Part shown: positions 19,461 through 28,903 of the stretch, piece by piece | Layout: every line of letters starts with the position of its first letter | Position numbering within the stretch: position 1 is the first letter of the stretch | From: Tribonema minus | Taxonomy: Eukaryota; Sar; Xanthophyceae; Tribonematales; Tribonemataceae | Reading direction: 5' to 3' | DNA: 64,000 nucleotides | Assembly (NCBI GenBank): GCA_017506865.1 | Contig: JAFCMP010000144.1 | Coordinates: 106,484 to 170,483 of the forward strand | Position numbers and translations under genes: made by a program | The notes under the pieces: model-generated | What the model was told of the DNA's origin: nothing | Seen by the model: the letters and a program-made list of their open reading frames with translations, nothing else | Database searches by the model: none

Positions 19461-20507
19461 TCACGATGTCAGCTCTTTGAAATTGCGCAGACCGGTGACA
19501 AAGGCATCGATCTCTTCTTGCTTTAGAAGGCACCAGGGGCGCTTGTCTCCCTTACACTCGAGAAACCAAGATATGTACTTGATTCGTGGGAAGTCGAGGG
19601 CCAGTGCATGCCAGGCATCAAATATCCACTGAGGTCTGTCTGGTATCTTCGTAGTCACAGACATTTCGCCTATAAATATCGGCTTACCGAACCAAAGCAG
19701 CTGTTCATATATACCATCGTTCAGCTTCTCCTTCAGCGACGGCATGTGCTTGGCGGCGTTGACGTACACATCCACACCCACAGCATCTACGTAATCCCTA
19801 CCGGGATTGAAGGCTGAAAACGGGGTGCGGTCCTTGTCACCGCCTGGATTCTTCGCCATGAAACACAGTTGGAATTTGACGGGTGCCCTTTCTTCTCTGT
19901 AGATGGACACGATGCGCCTCCATGCTCTCTTGAAGGTCGCAATCTTCGCATCCGTGAAGGGGTACAAGCACCAGGGATACGTGTTCTCACTATTGAACTC
20001 ATGTAAAAAACGTATCCAGACATTCACTCCCTTGTCAGCGATAGCTCTGGCGAGGGAACGCACTTCATCATCGTAACATCCATCCGCGATGTCGTCGATG
20101 CTTCTAAACATCTCAGTCACCAGCTGCAACTTCTTCCCCTCCGTTCGTATGGACTTGTAGCCCACTGAATCAATAGGCCTGTACACGGTGATGGTGTTGA
20201 ATTGCACATCCCACTCTTTCTGCATCTCAAACGCTGTATCATCGCCAGCGAACCTTGCACCGACGTACGTCGGCCTTTGCACGGATCCCCGCGACCTGCT
20301 CTTCAGGAGGTTATGATCGAGCTCCGTTGGGGTGCCAGAGAACTTGCGCGATGTTCCGTCACGCCCTTCCGTGGTTGTGATCGCCGACGAAGACGATTCG
20401 ATGTCGGTCGTCGATGATGCCGTGTTGGAGGCAGTAAATGACATTTCCACGGCTGCCGTGTGTGCGAGCACGATCGCGCAGAGTACCCATCGCAAGGCCT
20501 TCACCAT
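19461..20507 (-). CDS. Secreted GH26-like glycoside hydrolase
   Basis: From the ATG at 20507 the product has 348 residues. A signal peptide is evident (MVKALRWVLCAIVLAHTAA), followed by a Ser/Thr-rich linker to about residue 75. The remainder reads as a TIM-barrel glycosidase: IRFLHEFNSENTYPW near 165-180 matches the acid/base region of family GH26 (R.FHE.N..W.PW), VDAVGVDVY follows, and PIFIGEMSV near 275-283 supplies the nucleophile Glu. GH26 enzymes cut beta-mannans or related glucans. In a virus this would suit host cell-wall digestion or a virion surface enzyme. Confidence 0.75.
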   Translation of the reverse strand: MVKALRWVLCAIVLAHTAAVEMSFTASNTASSTTDIESSSSAITTTEGRDGTSRKFSGTPTELDHNLLKSRSRGSVQRPTYVGARFAGDDTAFEMQKEWDVQFNTITVYRPIDSVGYKSIRTEGKKLQLVTEMFRSIDDIADGCYDDEVRSLARAIADKGVNVWIRFLHEFNSENTYPWCLYPFTDAKIATFKRAWRRIVSIYREERAPVKFQLCFMAKNPGGDKDRTPFSAFNPGRDYVDAVGVDVYVNAAKHMPSLKEKLNDGIYEQLLWFGKPIFIGEMSVTTKIPDRPQWIFDAWHALALDFPRIKYISWFLECKGDKRPWCLLKQEEIDAFVTGLRNFKELTS

Positions 20508-20532
20508 GCTCACGTCTGACTAAGTATGTCAT

Positions 20533-20544
20533 AACATTTTTTCC
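20533..20544 (-). promoter_or_regulatory. A-tract promoter candidate (class A) for the glycosidase
   Basis: On the coding strand the sequence reads GGAAAAAATGTT, 26-37 bases before the glycosidase ATG. Confidence 0.4.
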
Positions 20545-20593
20545 ACACAGCGATGCACTCGCAATGCACGCGGATATATGCGGGCGGCCCACT

Positions 20594-20608
20594 CAAAAAA
20601 ATGTTGCG
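20594..20608 (+). promoter_or_regulatory. A-tract promoter candidate (class A) for the repeat protein
   Basis: CAAAAAAATGTTGCG lies about 40-53 bases before the ATG at 20647. It is nearly identical to the 61244-61257 element. Confidence 0.4.
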
Positions 20609-20646
20609 GCATGGATTAACCTGTCACTGAACGGCACCTCGCCGTG

Positions 20647-23600
20647 ATGAGCAGGCGGTACAGCAAGAAGTCTTGGGCACCAGCGCGCGGAACGTCATTT
20701 CCGGAGGATGACGACAGTGACGAGGGTATTCCCCTCAGCTCCGCGCATCCCGAGCGCCCTTTCAGGCTGCCCCGCCGTGCACAGGTGACGGGAAACGAGG
20801 GTGTGCCTGTAGGTACGCCGGCGGATGAGCTCCAACGAGATGCAATCATCGCTGCCTATGAGAAGACCATTGAGAACCTGATTGCCCATCTGCGCACCAC
20901 GAGGCCTGCGACCGACCGCTCCCGCACGAGGCACAGCGTGGACCCCGACATTGCATCACTACGGTCCAGGATAGAGGTGCTCATCGCTGAGAGGGACGGC
21001 GCCAGGCGCGACAGAGTTGACCCCGAGGTCGTCTCATCGCTGCAAGCGCAGCTGACAGCGGTGACGGCCGGACATGCAGAGGAACTTCAGCGCATCAGAG
21101 AGGTACAAAACCAGCACCTTGACGCGGAAGCAAGGCTGCGAGCGCAGATCGACGTGCTCACCCGTGAGAGGGATGACGCCAGGAGGGAGCGAGTCCAGCC
21201 CGGGGCAGTTGAGGCCCTGACGGCGCAGATGGCAGGCGTGACAGCAGATCACGCTCGCGAACTGCAGCGCGTTAAGGATGAACACATAGCAAATCTTCGA
21301 GACGTTGAAACACGATTCGCCGCACATGAGACAGTCGTCAGGCTCGAAGCGCAACTTGAGGCCTGCAAGGCGAACCTGGCGGCAGTTGGCAGTGTTCCGG
21401 ACACTTCGAGCGGTAATGTCCTCCGTGATATACTTACAGGGATAAGGGATGATGTGAAGGGCAGAATGATCGCCCTTGAAACGGAGCTTGCCGAAGCCAA
21501 GGAGAATGCGGCCTCACTTATGACTCGATTGGAAAGCTGCCTGGAAGCCAGGATGGAGGCGTTGAACACGAGCATTGACGGTAATGCTACGGTGGATCAG
21601 CTCAGAACAACGGCACGGCTGCTCGCAGAGGACCGCGCCACTGCCGCACAGAAGCTAGTGCGAGCACTGGGGAAACCGCACTTCGATGGAAACTTGCAGC
21701 AACTCGTCGACGATGTCATTGCCGCTCTACAGCCTGTCCCCACACCGACGCATGCGGCAGATGCAGCAATACAGAAGTTGAGAGAAGCACTGCAAAGGGC
21801 GGATGGTGACCTGCTGGAGCTTGTGAATGCTGCCATTGAGCGCATGAAGATAGCTACGCCCCCCACCACGATTCATGTGCCCGTCGCTGAAAACTTCATG
21901 GCGGTGAAGGCATTTGTGCCCACCGATGACACTGCCTCGTCGACTGTCCAGCATGTCAGAAGTGTGGCTCGTCTCATGATCGCCTACCGGTGCAAGGGCC
22001 GGAGCGGGACGCGCAAGTTCAACCTGTGCGAGATGTTGCGAGTTGCGAAGGAAGCTTTGGAGGTCCTGGCAACCAAGCAGTCGCCCACTGATGCACAAGT
22101 GCAGGAGCTCACGCGCGCAAGAACGCTCGTGGATCATATCCAAGACGTGAATGCTGCGCTGGATACGGTCAACAGGCTCGAGGAGGAACTCATGATGCAT
22201 CACGTAAACGGCGGGTCGCACACCGACGCAGGGTTCACGGGGGCATTGGACGACTACATGCGCGCCACACAGAATGTGCCAGGTGATGTCCTGAGGGATG
22301 GTTTCTTGCTGGACGATTTCCTGCGGGCGGAGTCCCTCTCCGATGTGCTCCAGCTCTTTGCAGGGGTGTCGGACTTGGTCGTGCCCATTCAAGTTCTATG
22401 CGAGGGGAGACAACGTTGCTGCAATGAAGTGCTGCGCATCAAGAACGGGCTGAAACAGCTAGTCGTGTTGCCGACAACGCCAGCTGATGTATCGATAGCA
22501 CTCATGTTCTTATTGGGAATGATTACCGAAGTGGAGGCTGAGCGGCAGCGCGTCGCTTTCGAAGCTGCTGCAGCAAAGAAGGTTGCAGATGATGCAGCAG
22601 CTGCATCGCGGAAGGCTGCTACAGACAAGGAACGTGAAGATGCCATCACGCAGCTGAGGCAATTGTTAGGAATGGATGGGGGCCTGCTGGAGCTCGTGAA
22701 TGCCGCCATTGCTCGCATGAAGACAGCACCAGGGCCCACCGCATGCCCGCCCCCCACCACGATACGTGTGGCCGTCCCTGAGGACTTCATGGCGGTGAAG
22801 GCATTTGTGCCCAACGATGACACTGCCTCGCCGACTGTCCAGCATGTCAGAAGTGTGGCTCGTCTCATGATCGCGTACCGGTCCAAGGGCCGCAGCGGGA
22901 TGCGCAAGTTCTACCTGTGCGAGATGTTGCGTGATGCGAAGGAAGCTTTGGAGGTCCTGGCAACCAAGCAGTCGCCCACTGATGCACAAGTGCAGGAGCT
23001 CACGCGCGCAAAGACGCTCGTGGATCATATCCAAGACGTGAATGCTGCGCTGGATACGGTCAACAGGCTCGAGGAGGAACTCATGATGCATCACGTAAAC
23101 GGCGGGTCGCACACCGACGCAGGGTTCACGGGGGCATTGGACGACTACATGCGCGCCACACAGAATGTGCCAGGTGGAGTCCTGAGGGATGGTTTCTTGC
23201 TGGACGATTTCCTGCGGGCGGAGTCCCTCTCCAATGTCCTCCAGCTCTTTGCAGGGGTGTCGGACTTGGTCGTCCCCATTCAAGTTCTATGCGAGGGGAG
23301 ACAACGTTGCTGCGATGAAGTGCTGCGCATCAAGAACGGGCTGAAACAGCTAGTCGTGTTGCCGACAACGCCAGCTGATGTATCGACAGCACTCATGTCC
23401 TTATTGGGAATAATTACCGAAGTGGAGGCTGAGCGGCAGCGCGTCGCTTTCGAAGCTGCCGCAGCAAAGAAGGTTGCAGATGATGCAGCAGCTGCATCGC
23501 GGAAGGCTGCTACAGACAGGGAACTTGCAGCTGTGACCGCCAAGCTGAGGCAAACATTGGGGAGAACAGACGGAGATCTTGCGAACCTTGTGGACGCCAT

Positions 23601-26600
23601 CATTGGCTTGCGTGCGGTTGTCGGGCCCGCAGTCGTTTGCCCGACACCTGTGGCAGATGCTGCGCTCCTTGAGAGGTACAATGAGTTGAAGGCGTACGTG
23701 CACAAGGCCCAAGACCCGCAGTCCGAACTGCAAGTGCTGAAATCGGTAGCGCGCTTCATGGTTGACCACTACTCCGAGTGCTGGAGCGCACAGCGAAAAT
23801 ACATACTGTGTGAGAAGGTACATGCAGCCAACAGACAGGTGCATGCTCTCAAGAGCAAGCAGGATCAACTCAGTGACGCGGAAGCAAACGCACTACAGCA
23901 GGCCCAAGGACTCTTGGACCACGTCCCGGATCTCAGTGCTAGGTTAAGCATCTTCAATGATCTCGAAAACCAGCTGCTGCTTCTCCGCCTGCAAGAGGCG
24001 CCTGACGGGGCGGCCTACGTGGATCTGTTTGATCGGTACACTGCAGCTGCTGTGGGCATTCCTGACGACATTGCAAGCACTGGACTGACTAGAGCCCAGT
24101 TGGACGATCTTTCGACGCTCAACGACATGCTCGACATCTTCGCCGTCGACCCCCCTGATTTGGTCGCCGCCATTCAAGCGCTCTGTGAGGGTAGGCGACA
24201 CTGCTGTGACGAAGTGATGCGCATCAAACACGACTTGCGGGACGTCGTCGGCAAAATGGTGGACCTGTCACGACCTGAGGTGGACATTGCAATTCTTCGC
24301 ACCATCGGCGACTTGAGCACGGCAGCGGCAGAGGCGCAGATCAATGCATTACGGACTGTTGCAGCACAGCAGGCTGCAGCTGCGGCAGCTGCTGCACTAA
24401 GAGCAGCACAACAGGAGACGGCGCAGCAAGCTGCAGCTGATGCTGCACGAAAGGCAGCTGCGGATGCGGCAGCTGCTGCACGACACGCGGCGGAACAGCA
24501 GGCTGCAACCGATGCTGCTGCTGCACAGAAGGCAGCTGCGGATGCCGCCGCTGCAACACAACAGGCAGCAGATGCAGCAGAACGAGCAGCTGCCGCAGCT
24601 GCTGCACAAAGATCAGCCGTACAAGCTGCAGCTGCGGCTCACGAGCAGGCATTGCAGAAAGCTGCAGCTGATGCCGCAGCGCAAAAAGCTGCTACAGACG
24701 CTGCCACTGCAGCGCAACATGCGGCGGCACAAAGAGATGCGGCCGATGCGCAAGCGCGAAAAGCGGCTGATGACGTTGCAGATGCAGCCCAACAGGCCGC
24801 TGACGCTGCAGCGCAACAAACAGCAACGAACGCTGCAGCTGCAGCCCGACTGGCGGCAGAGCGACAGGCGGAAGCTGAAGCTGCAGCGCAAGAAGCAGCG
24901 ACAAATGCTGCAGCTGCAACCCGACTGGCGGAAGCGCAGCAGGCGGAAGCCCATGCTGCAGCGCAAGAAACAGCGGCAAATGCTGCAGCAGCAGCCCTAC
25001 TGGCGGAAGCGCAGCAGGCGGCAGCAGATGCCGCAAATGCTGCAGCTGCAGTCCAACTTGCAGAAGCGCAGCAGGCGGAAGCCGATGCTGCAGCTCCAGA
25101 AACACCGCCGATTTCAACGTCGCTACAAGCCGCGCGAATAGAAGCGCAAGAACAAGCAGCAGAGCAAGGCCGCATTGCCATGCTGAAGCGGAAGCGGCAG
25201 ACAGTCACTGCAAGGGACGCCAAGAGACGAGCTGTTGTGGCAGCTGAGCACAGAGACGATGAGGTGACCCGGGCAGCCGCTGCAGGTGGTGATGGTAGGG
25301 CTGCAAGGAAGCGTGCTCGGGCAGCAAAAAATAGGTTGCGCAACTTCCATAACGGACTACCCGATGAGGCTCGTTTCAACGTGTTCCGTAACCCTCCAGA
25401 GACAGCGGCAGACCTGCAAGGGCAGATAGATCAGCTTGAGGAAATATTACCTGGCGCCGACGCCACTCTGGCTGTGCAAGATGCCAATGCCTTACTTGAG
25501 GTCGCTCAGCAGGTGGAGCAAAATGCACGAGAGTTGGCTCCCGCAGGAGATGCACAACCTGATTTAGCACAGTGGCAGCTTCGGCAAGCAATCAACGCCC
25601 GGCAGTCCGCAGAAGCGGCAGTGAGGGCAACTAGGCTCACAATAGCAGATTTAGCTCGACGGCTACAGCCCATTGACGATATCATCATGGCTGCGGACGC
25701 CAACACTGCTCTCTTTGTGACACGGGCAGTTGAGGCGAGTGCGCGCGACCTCAACGAAGGCGGACTCGGGCCGCCAGGCGAAGCGCAGCAGATTGAGGAG
25801 TGGGGCACACACGCTCGGCAACAAGCAGAACAAGCTGTGAGAGATGCGCAGGGTCTGGATGCTGACGCGGAGATTGGCGTGCTACAAGCCCTGAATGACG
25901 ATGACGACACACAGAGAAAGAACGCAGCTGCGGCCGCTGTGGCGCATCTGCCTGTGTATCAGTCAATCGGTAGAAGGCGAAAAAGAGAGTCTGGACGCTC
26001 GCCTCCCGCAGAGGCACTCCAAGCTGGCGATGATGATGCCAATGCTGATGTGGCAGGAGCAGGAGGAGCAGACATGGACGCTGAGGTGATCCGGGCTGAC
26101 GATGATGATGCCAATGCTGATGCAGCAGGAGCAGGAGGAGCAGACATGGACGCTGAGGTGATCCAAGCGGATGATCAGGGTGACGCCGACGTGCCAGGTG
26201 TTGATATGGCTGTCGATGGCATTGCACAAGCAGGGCAGGCACCTGATGCAGAAGTTCCTGACGGGGCACCACCAGCGGTACCGGCGCCTGCTGAGGCAGC
26301 GGCTGTCCCGGCGCCTGTAAGAAGACGTAGAACTCAGCTAGAGATGCTTGCGGCACAAGGCAATGGAGTCAACAGAGATGCACGTGCTGCTGCAGCTGTC
26401 CTGGCGGCGCCTGTAAGAAGACGTGCAACTCAACTAGAGATGCTTACGGCACAAGGCAATGGAGTCAACAGAGATGTACGTGGCGCTGCAGCTGCAGGAG
26501 GAGACGGGCAGAAGAGAAGGCGTACACAAACGCAGTTTTATGGAAATTCAAAAGAGTACTGCGATGACGACGACGACGACAATGATGCAGACAGTGCCGG

Positions 26601-26664
26601 AATCTATTTTCTGACCAGCACCGAGTTCAGTGAGCAAGGGGTGGATGAGCACGATCTGCACTGA
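20647..26664 (+). CDS. Giant alanine-rich repeat protein (2,005 residues)
   Basis: The ATG at 20647 follows a GTG. Residues 1-370 contain coiled-coil units of about 60 residues (LIAERDGARRDRV..., LTRERDDARRERV). About 375-1230 hold three 297-residue repeats, of which the first two are nearly identical (RSVARLMIAYR, CEGRQRCC..VLRIKNGLKQLV). About 1230-1480 is almost entirely Ala with Gln, Asp, Arg and Lys, probably a long helical rod. A basic patch, another helical region and an acidic Asp/Ala/Gly region follow. Near the end are two 'QLEM..AQGNGVNRD' repeats and a poly-Asp stretch. No enzyme motif is seen. A virion scaffold or tegument-like role is a guess from size and composition. Confidence 0.85.
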   Translation: MSRRYSKKSWAPARGTSFPEDDDSDEGIPLSSAHPERPFRLPRRAQVTGNEGVPVGTPADELQRDAIIAAYEKTIENLIAHLRTTRPATDRSRTRHSVDPDIASLRSRIEVLIAERDGARRDRVDPEVVSSLQAQLTAVTAGHAEELQRIREVQNQHLDAEARLRAQIDVLTRERDDARRERVQPGAVEALTAQMAGVTADHARELQRVKDEHIANLRDVETRFAAHETVVRLEAQLEACKANLAAVGSVPDTSSGNVLRDILTGIRDDVKGRMIALETELAEAKENAASLMTRLESCLEARMEALNTSIDGNATVDQLRTTARLLAEDRATAAQKLVRALGKPHFDGNLQQLVDDVIAALQPVPTPTHAADAAIQKLREALQRADGDLLELVNAAIERMKIATPPTTIHVPVAENFMAVKAFVPTDDTASSTVQHVRSVARLMIAYRCKGRSGTRKFNLCEMLRVAKEALEVLATKQSPTDAQVQELTRARTLVDHIQDVNAALDTVNRLEEELMMHHVNGGSHTDAGFTGALDDYMRATQNVPGDVLRDGFLLDDFLRAESLSDVLQLFAGVSDLVVPIQVLCEGRQRCCNEVLRIKNGLKQLVVLPTTPADVSIALMFLLGMITEVEAERQRVAFEAAAAKKVADDAAAASRKAATDKEREDAITQLRQLLGMDGGLLELVNAAIARMKTAPGPTACPPPTTIRVAVPEDFMAVKAFVPNDDTASPTVQHVRSVARLMIAYRSKGRSGMRKFYLCEMLRDAKEALEVLATKQSPTDAQVQELTRAKTLVDHIQDVNAALDTVNRLEEELMMHHVNGGSHTDAGFTGALDDYMRATQNVPGGVLRDGFLLDDFLRAESLSNVLQLFAGVSDLVVPIQVLCEGRQRCCDEVLRIKNGLKQLVVLPTTPADVSTALMSLLGIITEVEAERQRVAFEAAAAKKVADDAAAASRKAATDRELAAVTAKLRQTLGRTDGDLANLVDAIIGLRAVVGPAVVCPTPVADAALLERYNELKAYVHKAQDPQSELQVLKSVARFMVDHYSECWSAQRKYILCEKVHAANRQVHALKSKQDQLSDAEANALQQAQGLLDHVPDLSARLSIFNDLENQLLLLRLQEAPDGAAYVDLFDRYTAAAVGIPDDIASTGLTRAQLDDLSTLNDMLDIFAVDPPDLVAAIQALCEGRRHCCDEVMRIKHDLRDVVGKMVDLSRPEVDIAILRTIGDLSTAAAEAQINALRTVAAQQAAAAAAAALRAAQQETAQQAAADAARKAAADAAAAARHAAEQQAATDAAAAQKAAADAAAATQQAADAAERAAAAAAAQRSAVQAAAAAHEQALQKAAADAAAQKAATDAATAAQHAAAQRDAADAQARKAADDVADAAQQAADAAAQQTATNAAAAARLAAERQAEAEAAAQEAATNAAAATRLAEAQQAEAHAAAQETAANAAAAALLAEAQQAAADAANAAAAVQLAEAQQAEADAAAPETPPISTSLQAARIEAQEQAAEQGRIAMLKRKRQTVTARDAKRRAVVAAEHRDDEVTRAAAAGGDGRAARKRARAAKNRLRNFHNGLPDEARFNVFRNPPETAADLQGQIDQLEEILPGADATLAVQDANALLEVAQQVEQNARELAPAGDAQPDLAQWQLRQAINARQSAEAAVRATRLTIADLARRLQPIDDIIMAADANTALFVTRAVEASARDLNEGGLGPPGEAQQIEEWGTHARQQAEQAVRDAQGLDADAEIGVLQALNDDDDTQRKNAAAAAVAHLPVYQSIGRRRKRESGRSPPAEALQAGDDDANADVAGAGGADMDAEVIRADDDDANADAAGAGGADMDAEVIQADDQGDADVPGVDMAVDGIAQAGQAPDAEVPDGAPPAVPAPAEAAAVPAPVRRRRTQLEMLAAQGNGVNRDARAAAAVLAAPVRRRATQLEMLTAQGNGVNRDVRGAAAAGGDGQKRRRTQTQFYGNSKEYCDDDDDDNDADSAGIYFLTSTEFSEQGVDEHDLH
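21775..24340 (+). repeat. Three in-frame 891-bp repeats inside the giant protein gene
   Basis: Units at about 21775-22650 and 22660-23540 are offset by 891 bases and differ at only scattered positions. The third, at about 23550-24340, is diverged but keeps the SVAR, CEGR and RIK landmarks. The near-identity of the first two shows recent expansion or gene conversion. Confidence 0.8.
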
Positions 26665-26708
26665 AAACACCAGTGGCCTAAATGTATGAGTGTGTATGAC
26701 GTGCGTGG

Positions 26709-26715
26709 TATAAAA
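26709..26715 (+). promoter_or_regulatory. TATA box
   Basis: TATAAAA lies 28-34 bases before the ATG at 26743. It supports that start over the earlier ATG at 26686. Confidence 0.4.
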
Positions 26716-26742
26716 TGTAATTCCCTGTGTGTCGACCCCACG

Positions 26743-27042
26743 ATGCCCTCCCCCGAGCTCCCTCTCATCCGCCAAGAATGGCACCACAATTCTGAAGAAC
26801 CGTTTTGGAACATGTTTTGGGACCTCACTCAGGCGGGGGAACACGCCGGGGGCGTTTTTGATTGCCTCACATTTCATGAGTTCGTAGGGCTTATGTACAA
26901 ATACAGCAGCGACCCCCCGGCGCTGCACGAGAGGGACGACGACGCATCAGTCTGTGAGGAGTTGCTCTGTGAGGTGGACGAGGAGGGGGATGAAATCGCC
27001 GTTGACGTGCACAAGGCTGCAACTTCCTCCGCAGACTCGTGA
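26743..27042 (+). CDS. Small acidic protein
   Basis: The product has 99 residues from the ATG chosen on the basis of the TATA box (MPSPELPLIRQEWHHN). It has an aromatic-rich N-terminal half (EEPFWNMFWDL, FHEFVGLMYKY) and an acidic C-terminal half. No known motif is seen. It converges with the gene at 27044-27382, one base apart. Confidence 0.5.
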   Translation: MPSPELPLIRQEWHHNSEEPFWNMFWDLTQAGEHAGGVFDCLTFHEFVGLMYKYSSDPPALHERDDDASVCEELLCEVDEEGDEIAVDVHKAATSSADS

Positions 27043-27043
27043 C

Positions 27044-27382
27044 CTATGGGTACTGCAAGATGCGTCTGGATCTCCGAGTTGTTATTACCCCGATGCCATA
27101 GCCCAGCGCTGCTCCGACCACGGCGCTCATGATCAGCATGACTACCACAGGCACTTCAACAACTGAATTCATGATTGGTGAAACGACAACCAGATTTGGC
27201 GAGTGTATAGGGAGTGGTGATGAAGTGCCTAGTGGAGCAGAGTGTGCTTCAAGAGGGGTTGGGTCAACTGGAGCTGGAGCGTCAATAGGGGACGTGTCGT
27301 CTGCTGGCGTGTCTACAGGGGGCGGAGCAAAGAATCCGTCGTAAGCGATGTGCAATGGGGACATCCGTGTGAAGTGTACCAT
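27044..27382 (-). CDS. Small membrane protein with proline-rich ectodomain
   Basis: The product has 112 residues, or 106 from a second ATG. The first 65 residues are Pro, Ala, Asp and Ser rich. Residues 70-100 form a hydrophobic helix (VVVMLIMSAVVGAALGYGIGVI) followed by TTRRSRR. This layout fits a single-pass membrane protein with a short basic cytosolic end. Confidence 0.55.
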   Translation of the reverse strand: MVHFTRMSPLHIAYDGFFAPPPVDTPADDTSPIDAPAPVDPTPLEAHSAPLGTSSPLPIHSPNLVVVSPIMNSVVEVPVVVMLIMSAVVGAALGYGIGVITTRRSRRILQYP

Positions 27383-27437
27383 CAGCGGCGCATGGACTCA
27401 CTATATGAGAGCCACATGATAAAAAATGTGAAATATT

Positions 27438-27977
27438 TCAAAATTCCATTACAAAGTTGCCCCTGTGTAGAGCTGCCTCACTTCGCTTTGGACATACAGC
27501 CAGCGCCGTCCGGGTTCCTTTCATCTTATCATTCATGTGCTGTTTGATAGCCTGCTCGTTGTCTCGGAGGTACTCGTGCAGCCCGAGCTTCTGAAACCAA
27601 GCGATGAATCGCAACTGTCCCAGCGTCGTGCGCACCGCCCTTCCCAGCACCACTGCCTCCACAGGCATGTGTCGCTTGAAAGCGTCCAGATACTTCTTGC
27701 TGGAGGCTTGCAACTCGCGCTTGTATTCCATGCACAGGTCGACGGGCACGCCTCCCCGCCCGGGCACGCTCACCGGAACCTCCTTGCTGTAGTGTCCTAC
27801 GAGGTGGTCCATGAGCCTGAGGCTCGGCCCCGTGCGCGGCGAGGCGATGATGCCCAGCAGCAGCTCCGCCATCTGTCGATCGCTGTTGAACCAGGCCAGC
27901 GAATCCGCCACCATGTGCTCATTTTCCTGAGTGAGCGTAGTGGACGTGATGGCGACAAACATGACGTGGTGTGACAT
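27438..27977 (-). CDS. DUF5871-like conserved giant-virus protein
   Basis: The start is set at the ATG at 27977 (MSHHVMFVAITS); the earlier ATG at 28019 lies inside a promoter-like repeat. The protein has 179 residues. It carries VPVDLCMEYKRELQASSKKYLDAFKR-type sequence followed by RTTLGQLRFIAWFQKLGLHEYL. From memory this matches an NCLDV family of unknown function (DUF5871), with its '.TT.GQLNFF.W' signature. The biochemical role is not known. Confidence 0.65.
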   Translation of the reverse strand: MSHHVMFVAITSTTLTQENEHMVADSLAWFNSDRQMAELLLGIIASPRTGPSLRLMDHLVGHYSKEVPVSVPGRGGVPVDLCMEYKRELQASSKKYLDAFKRHMPVEAVVLGRAVRTTLGQLRFIAWFQKLGLHEYLRDNEQAIKQHMNDKMKGTRTALAVCPKRSEAALHRGNFVMEF

Positions 27978-27996
27978 TGCATGGGCCGCTCGCACG

Positions 27997-28022
27997 CATT
28001 CCCATATTGCAATTCCCATTTT
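27997..28022 (-). promoter_or_regulatory. Class B promoter candidate, tandem half sites
   Basis: On the coding strand the element reads TGGGAATTGCAATATGGGAATG, two TGGGAAT half sites in direct orientation. It lies about 20-45 bases before the preferred start of 27438-27977. Confidence 0.4.
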
Positions 28023-28027
28023 GACTC

Positions 28028-28741
28028 TTATGGCAACAACGACAGCCTCCTGGCAACGCTATATCCGACGCGCTTGCAGACTTGATATGCGCTGACGAGT
28101 CTGCGAGGGGTGCGAGGGAGCTCCCCGTTTCTCGCCTTGTGGGCCAACAGTATCCAGGGTCCCAGTGTGGCCATATTGCACCAAATGGCGCCGACTGCAT
28201 GACTGCGACCGTAGATGGCGTATGAGACCATGTATGATATGGTTGTCATCGCGCAGTGCAGCAAACCGTCCCGCAGGCAGTAGTACGACATGGCATTGAC
28301 GCAGATGAGGAAGAGCGCGTAGAACGCTTCGTGCGCTGGCCCCGACGAGTTCCAATTCCAGTCCAGGTGAGGGAAGGACACCTCCGACACCACGGTACAC
28401 TGCACACGGAGAGCGAAAAGCGTGTACACAATTGAATACGCCGTGTAAACCCTCACGATCGTCTTCACCCACTCCGGAGCCGGTCGAGTCGTGGGATCCA
28501 TCCGGATGCCGGCCCACAGGGCCAGCACCTCTGCGTGGTTCACGATCATTCCCGTGATGCTGGCAGCGGCATTTGCAGTGTTGCATGTGGGGTTCATGTG
28601 CAGGAAGAACTCAACTAATTGCATTGTACAAACGCAAAGAAAGAACACAGATTCCGCAACGACATTGGCACGGAACAGCAGTATGCAGCCAGCAGTGCCA
28701 AATACGTAGCTGATTATGGACACATTCGCGTTCCAGCACAT
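28028..28741 (-). CDS. Polytopic membrane protein (MCWN family)
   Basis: The product has 237 residues starting MCWNANVSI, with about six or seven hydrophobic helices (ISYVFGTAGCILLF, ESVFFLCVCTMQLVEFF, VYTAYSIVYTLFAL and others) and a short basic C-terminal tail. Proteins beginning MCW(N/S)..VS with this helix pattern recur in giant viruses. The function is unknown; it is likely an integral membrane protein of the virion or host endomembrane. Confidence 0.65.
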   Translation of the reverse strand: MCWNANVSIISYVFGTAGCILLFRANVVAESVFFLCVCTMQLVEFFLHMNPTCNTANAAASITGMIVNHAEVLALWAGIRMDPTTRPAPEWVKTIVRVYTAYSIVYTLFALRVQCTVVSEVSFPHLDWNWNSSGPAHEAFYALFLICVNAMSYYCLRDGLLHCAMTTISYMVSYAIYGRSHAVGAIWCNMATLGPWILLAHKARNGELPRTPRRLVSAYQVCKRVGYSVARRLSLLP

Positions 28742-28903
28742 ATTTCACACAAGTCAACATTTTAATCACATGGTGCGCACTCGCTTGACGTCAATGGTGG
28801 CGACGTTGTCAGCACCACGCTTTGCGGTCACGTAGCGACCAGGCGTACCCGAACGCTGTTTTGCCCCTGTTGTTGCAGCATATCCAGATTGGAGCTTTGT
28901 TCT
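28742..28903. other. Intergenic DNA
   Basis: About 160 bases between the MCWN protein start and the 3' end of the spliced CxxC membrane protein. A short open stretch reads on the minus strand, but I see no convincing gene. Confidence 0.4.

Noticed and set aside
24341..25379. Several long minus-strand frames rich in Leu, Gln, Cys or Ala
   Set aside because: These are shadows of the Ala-rich rod region of the giant repeat protein.
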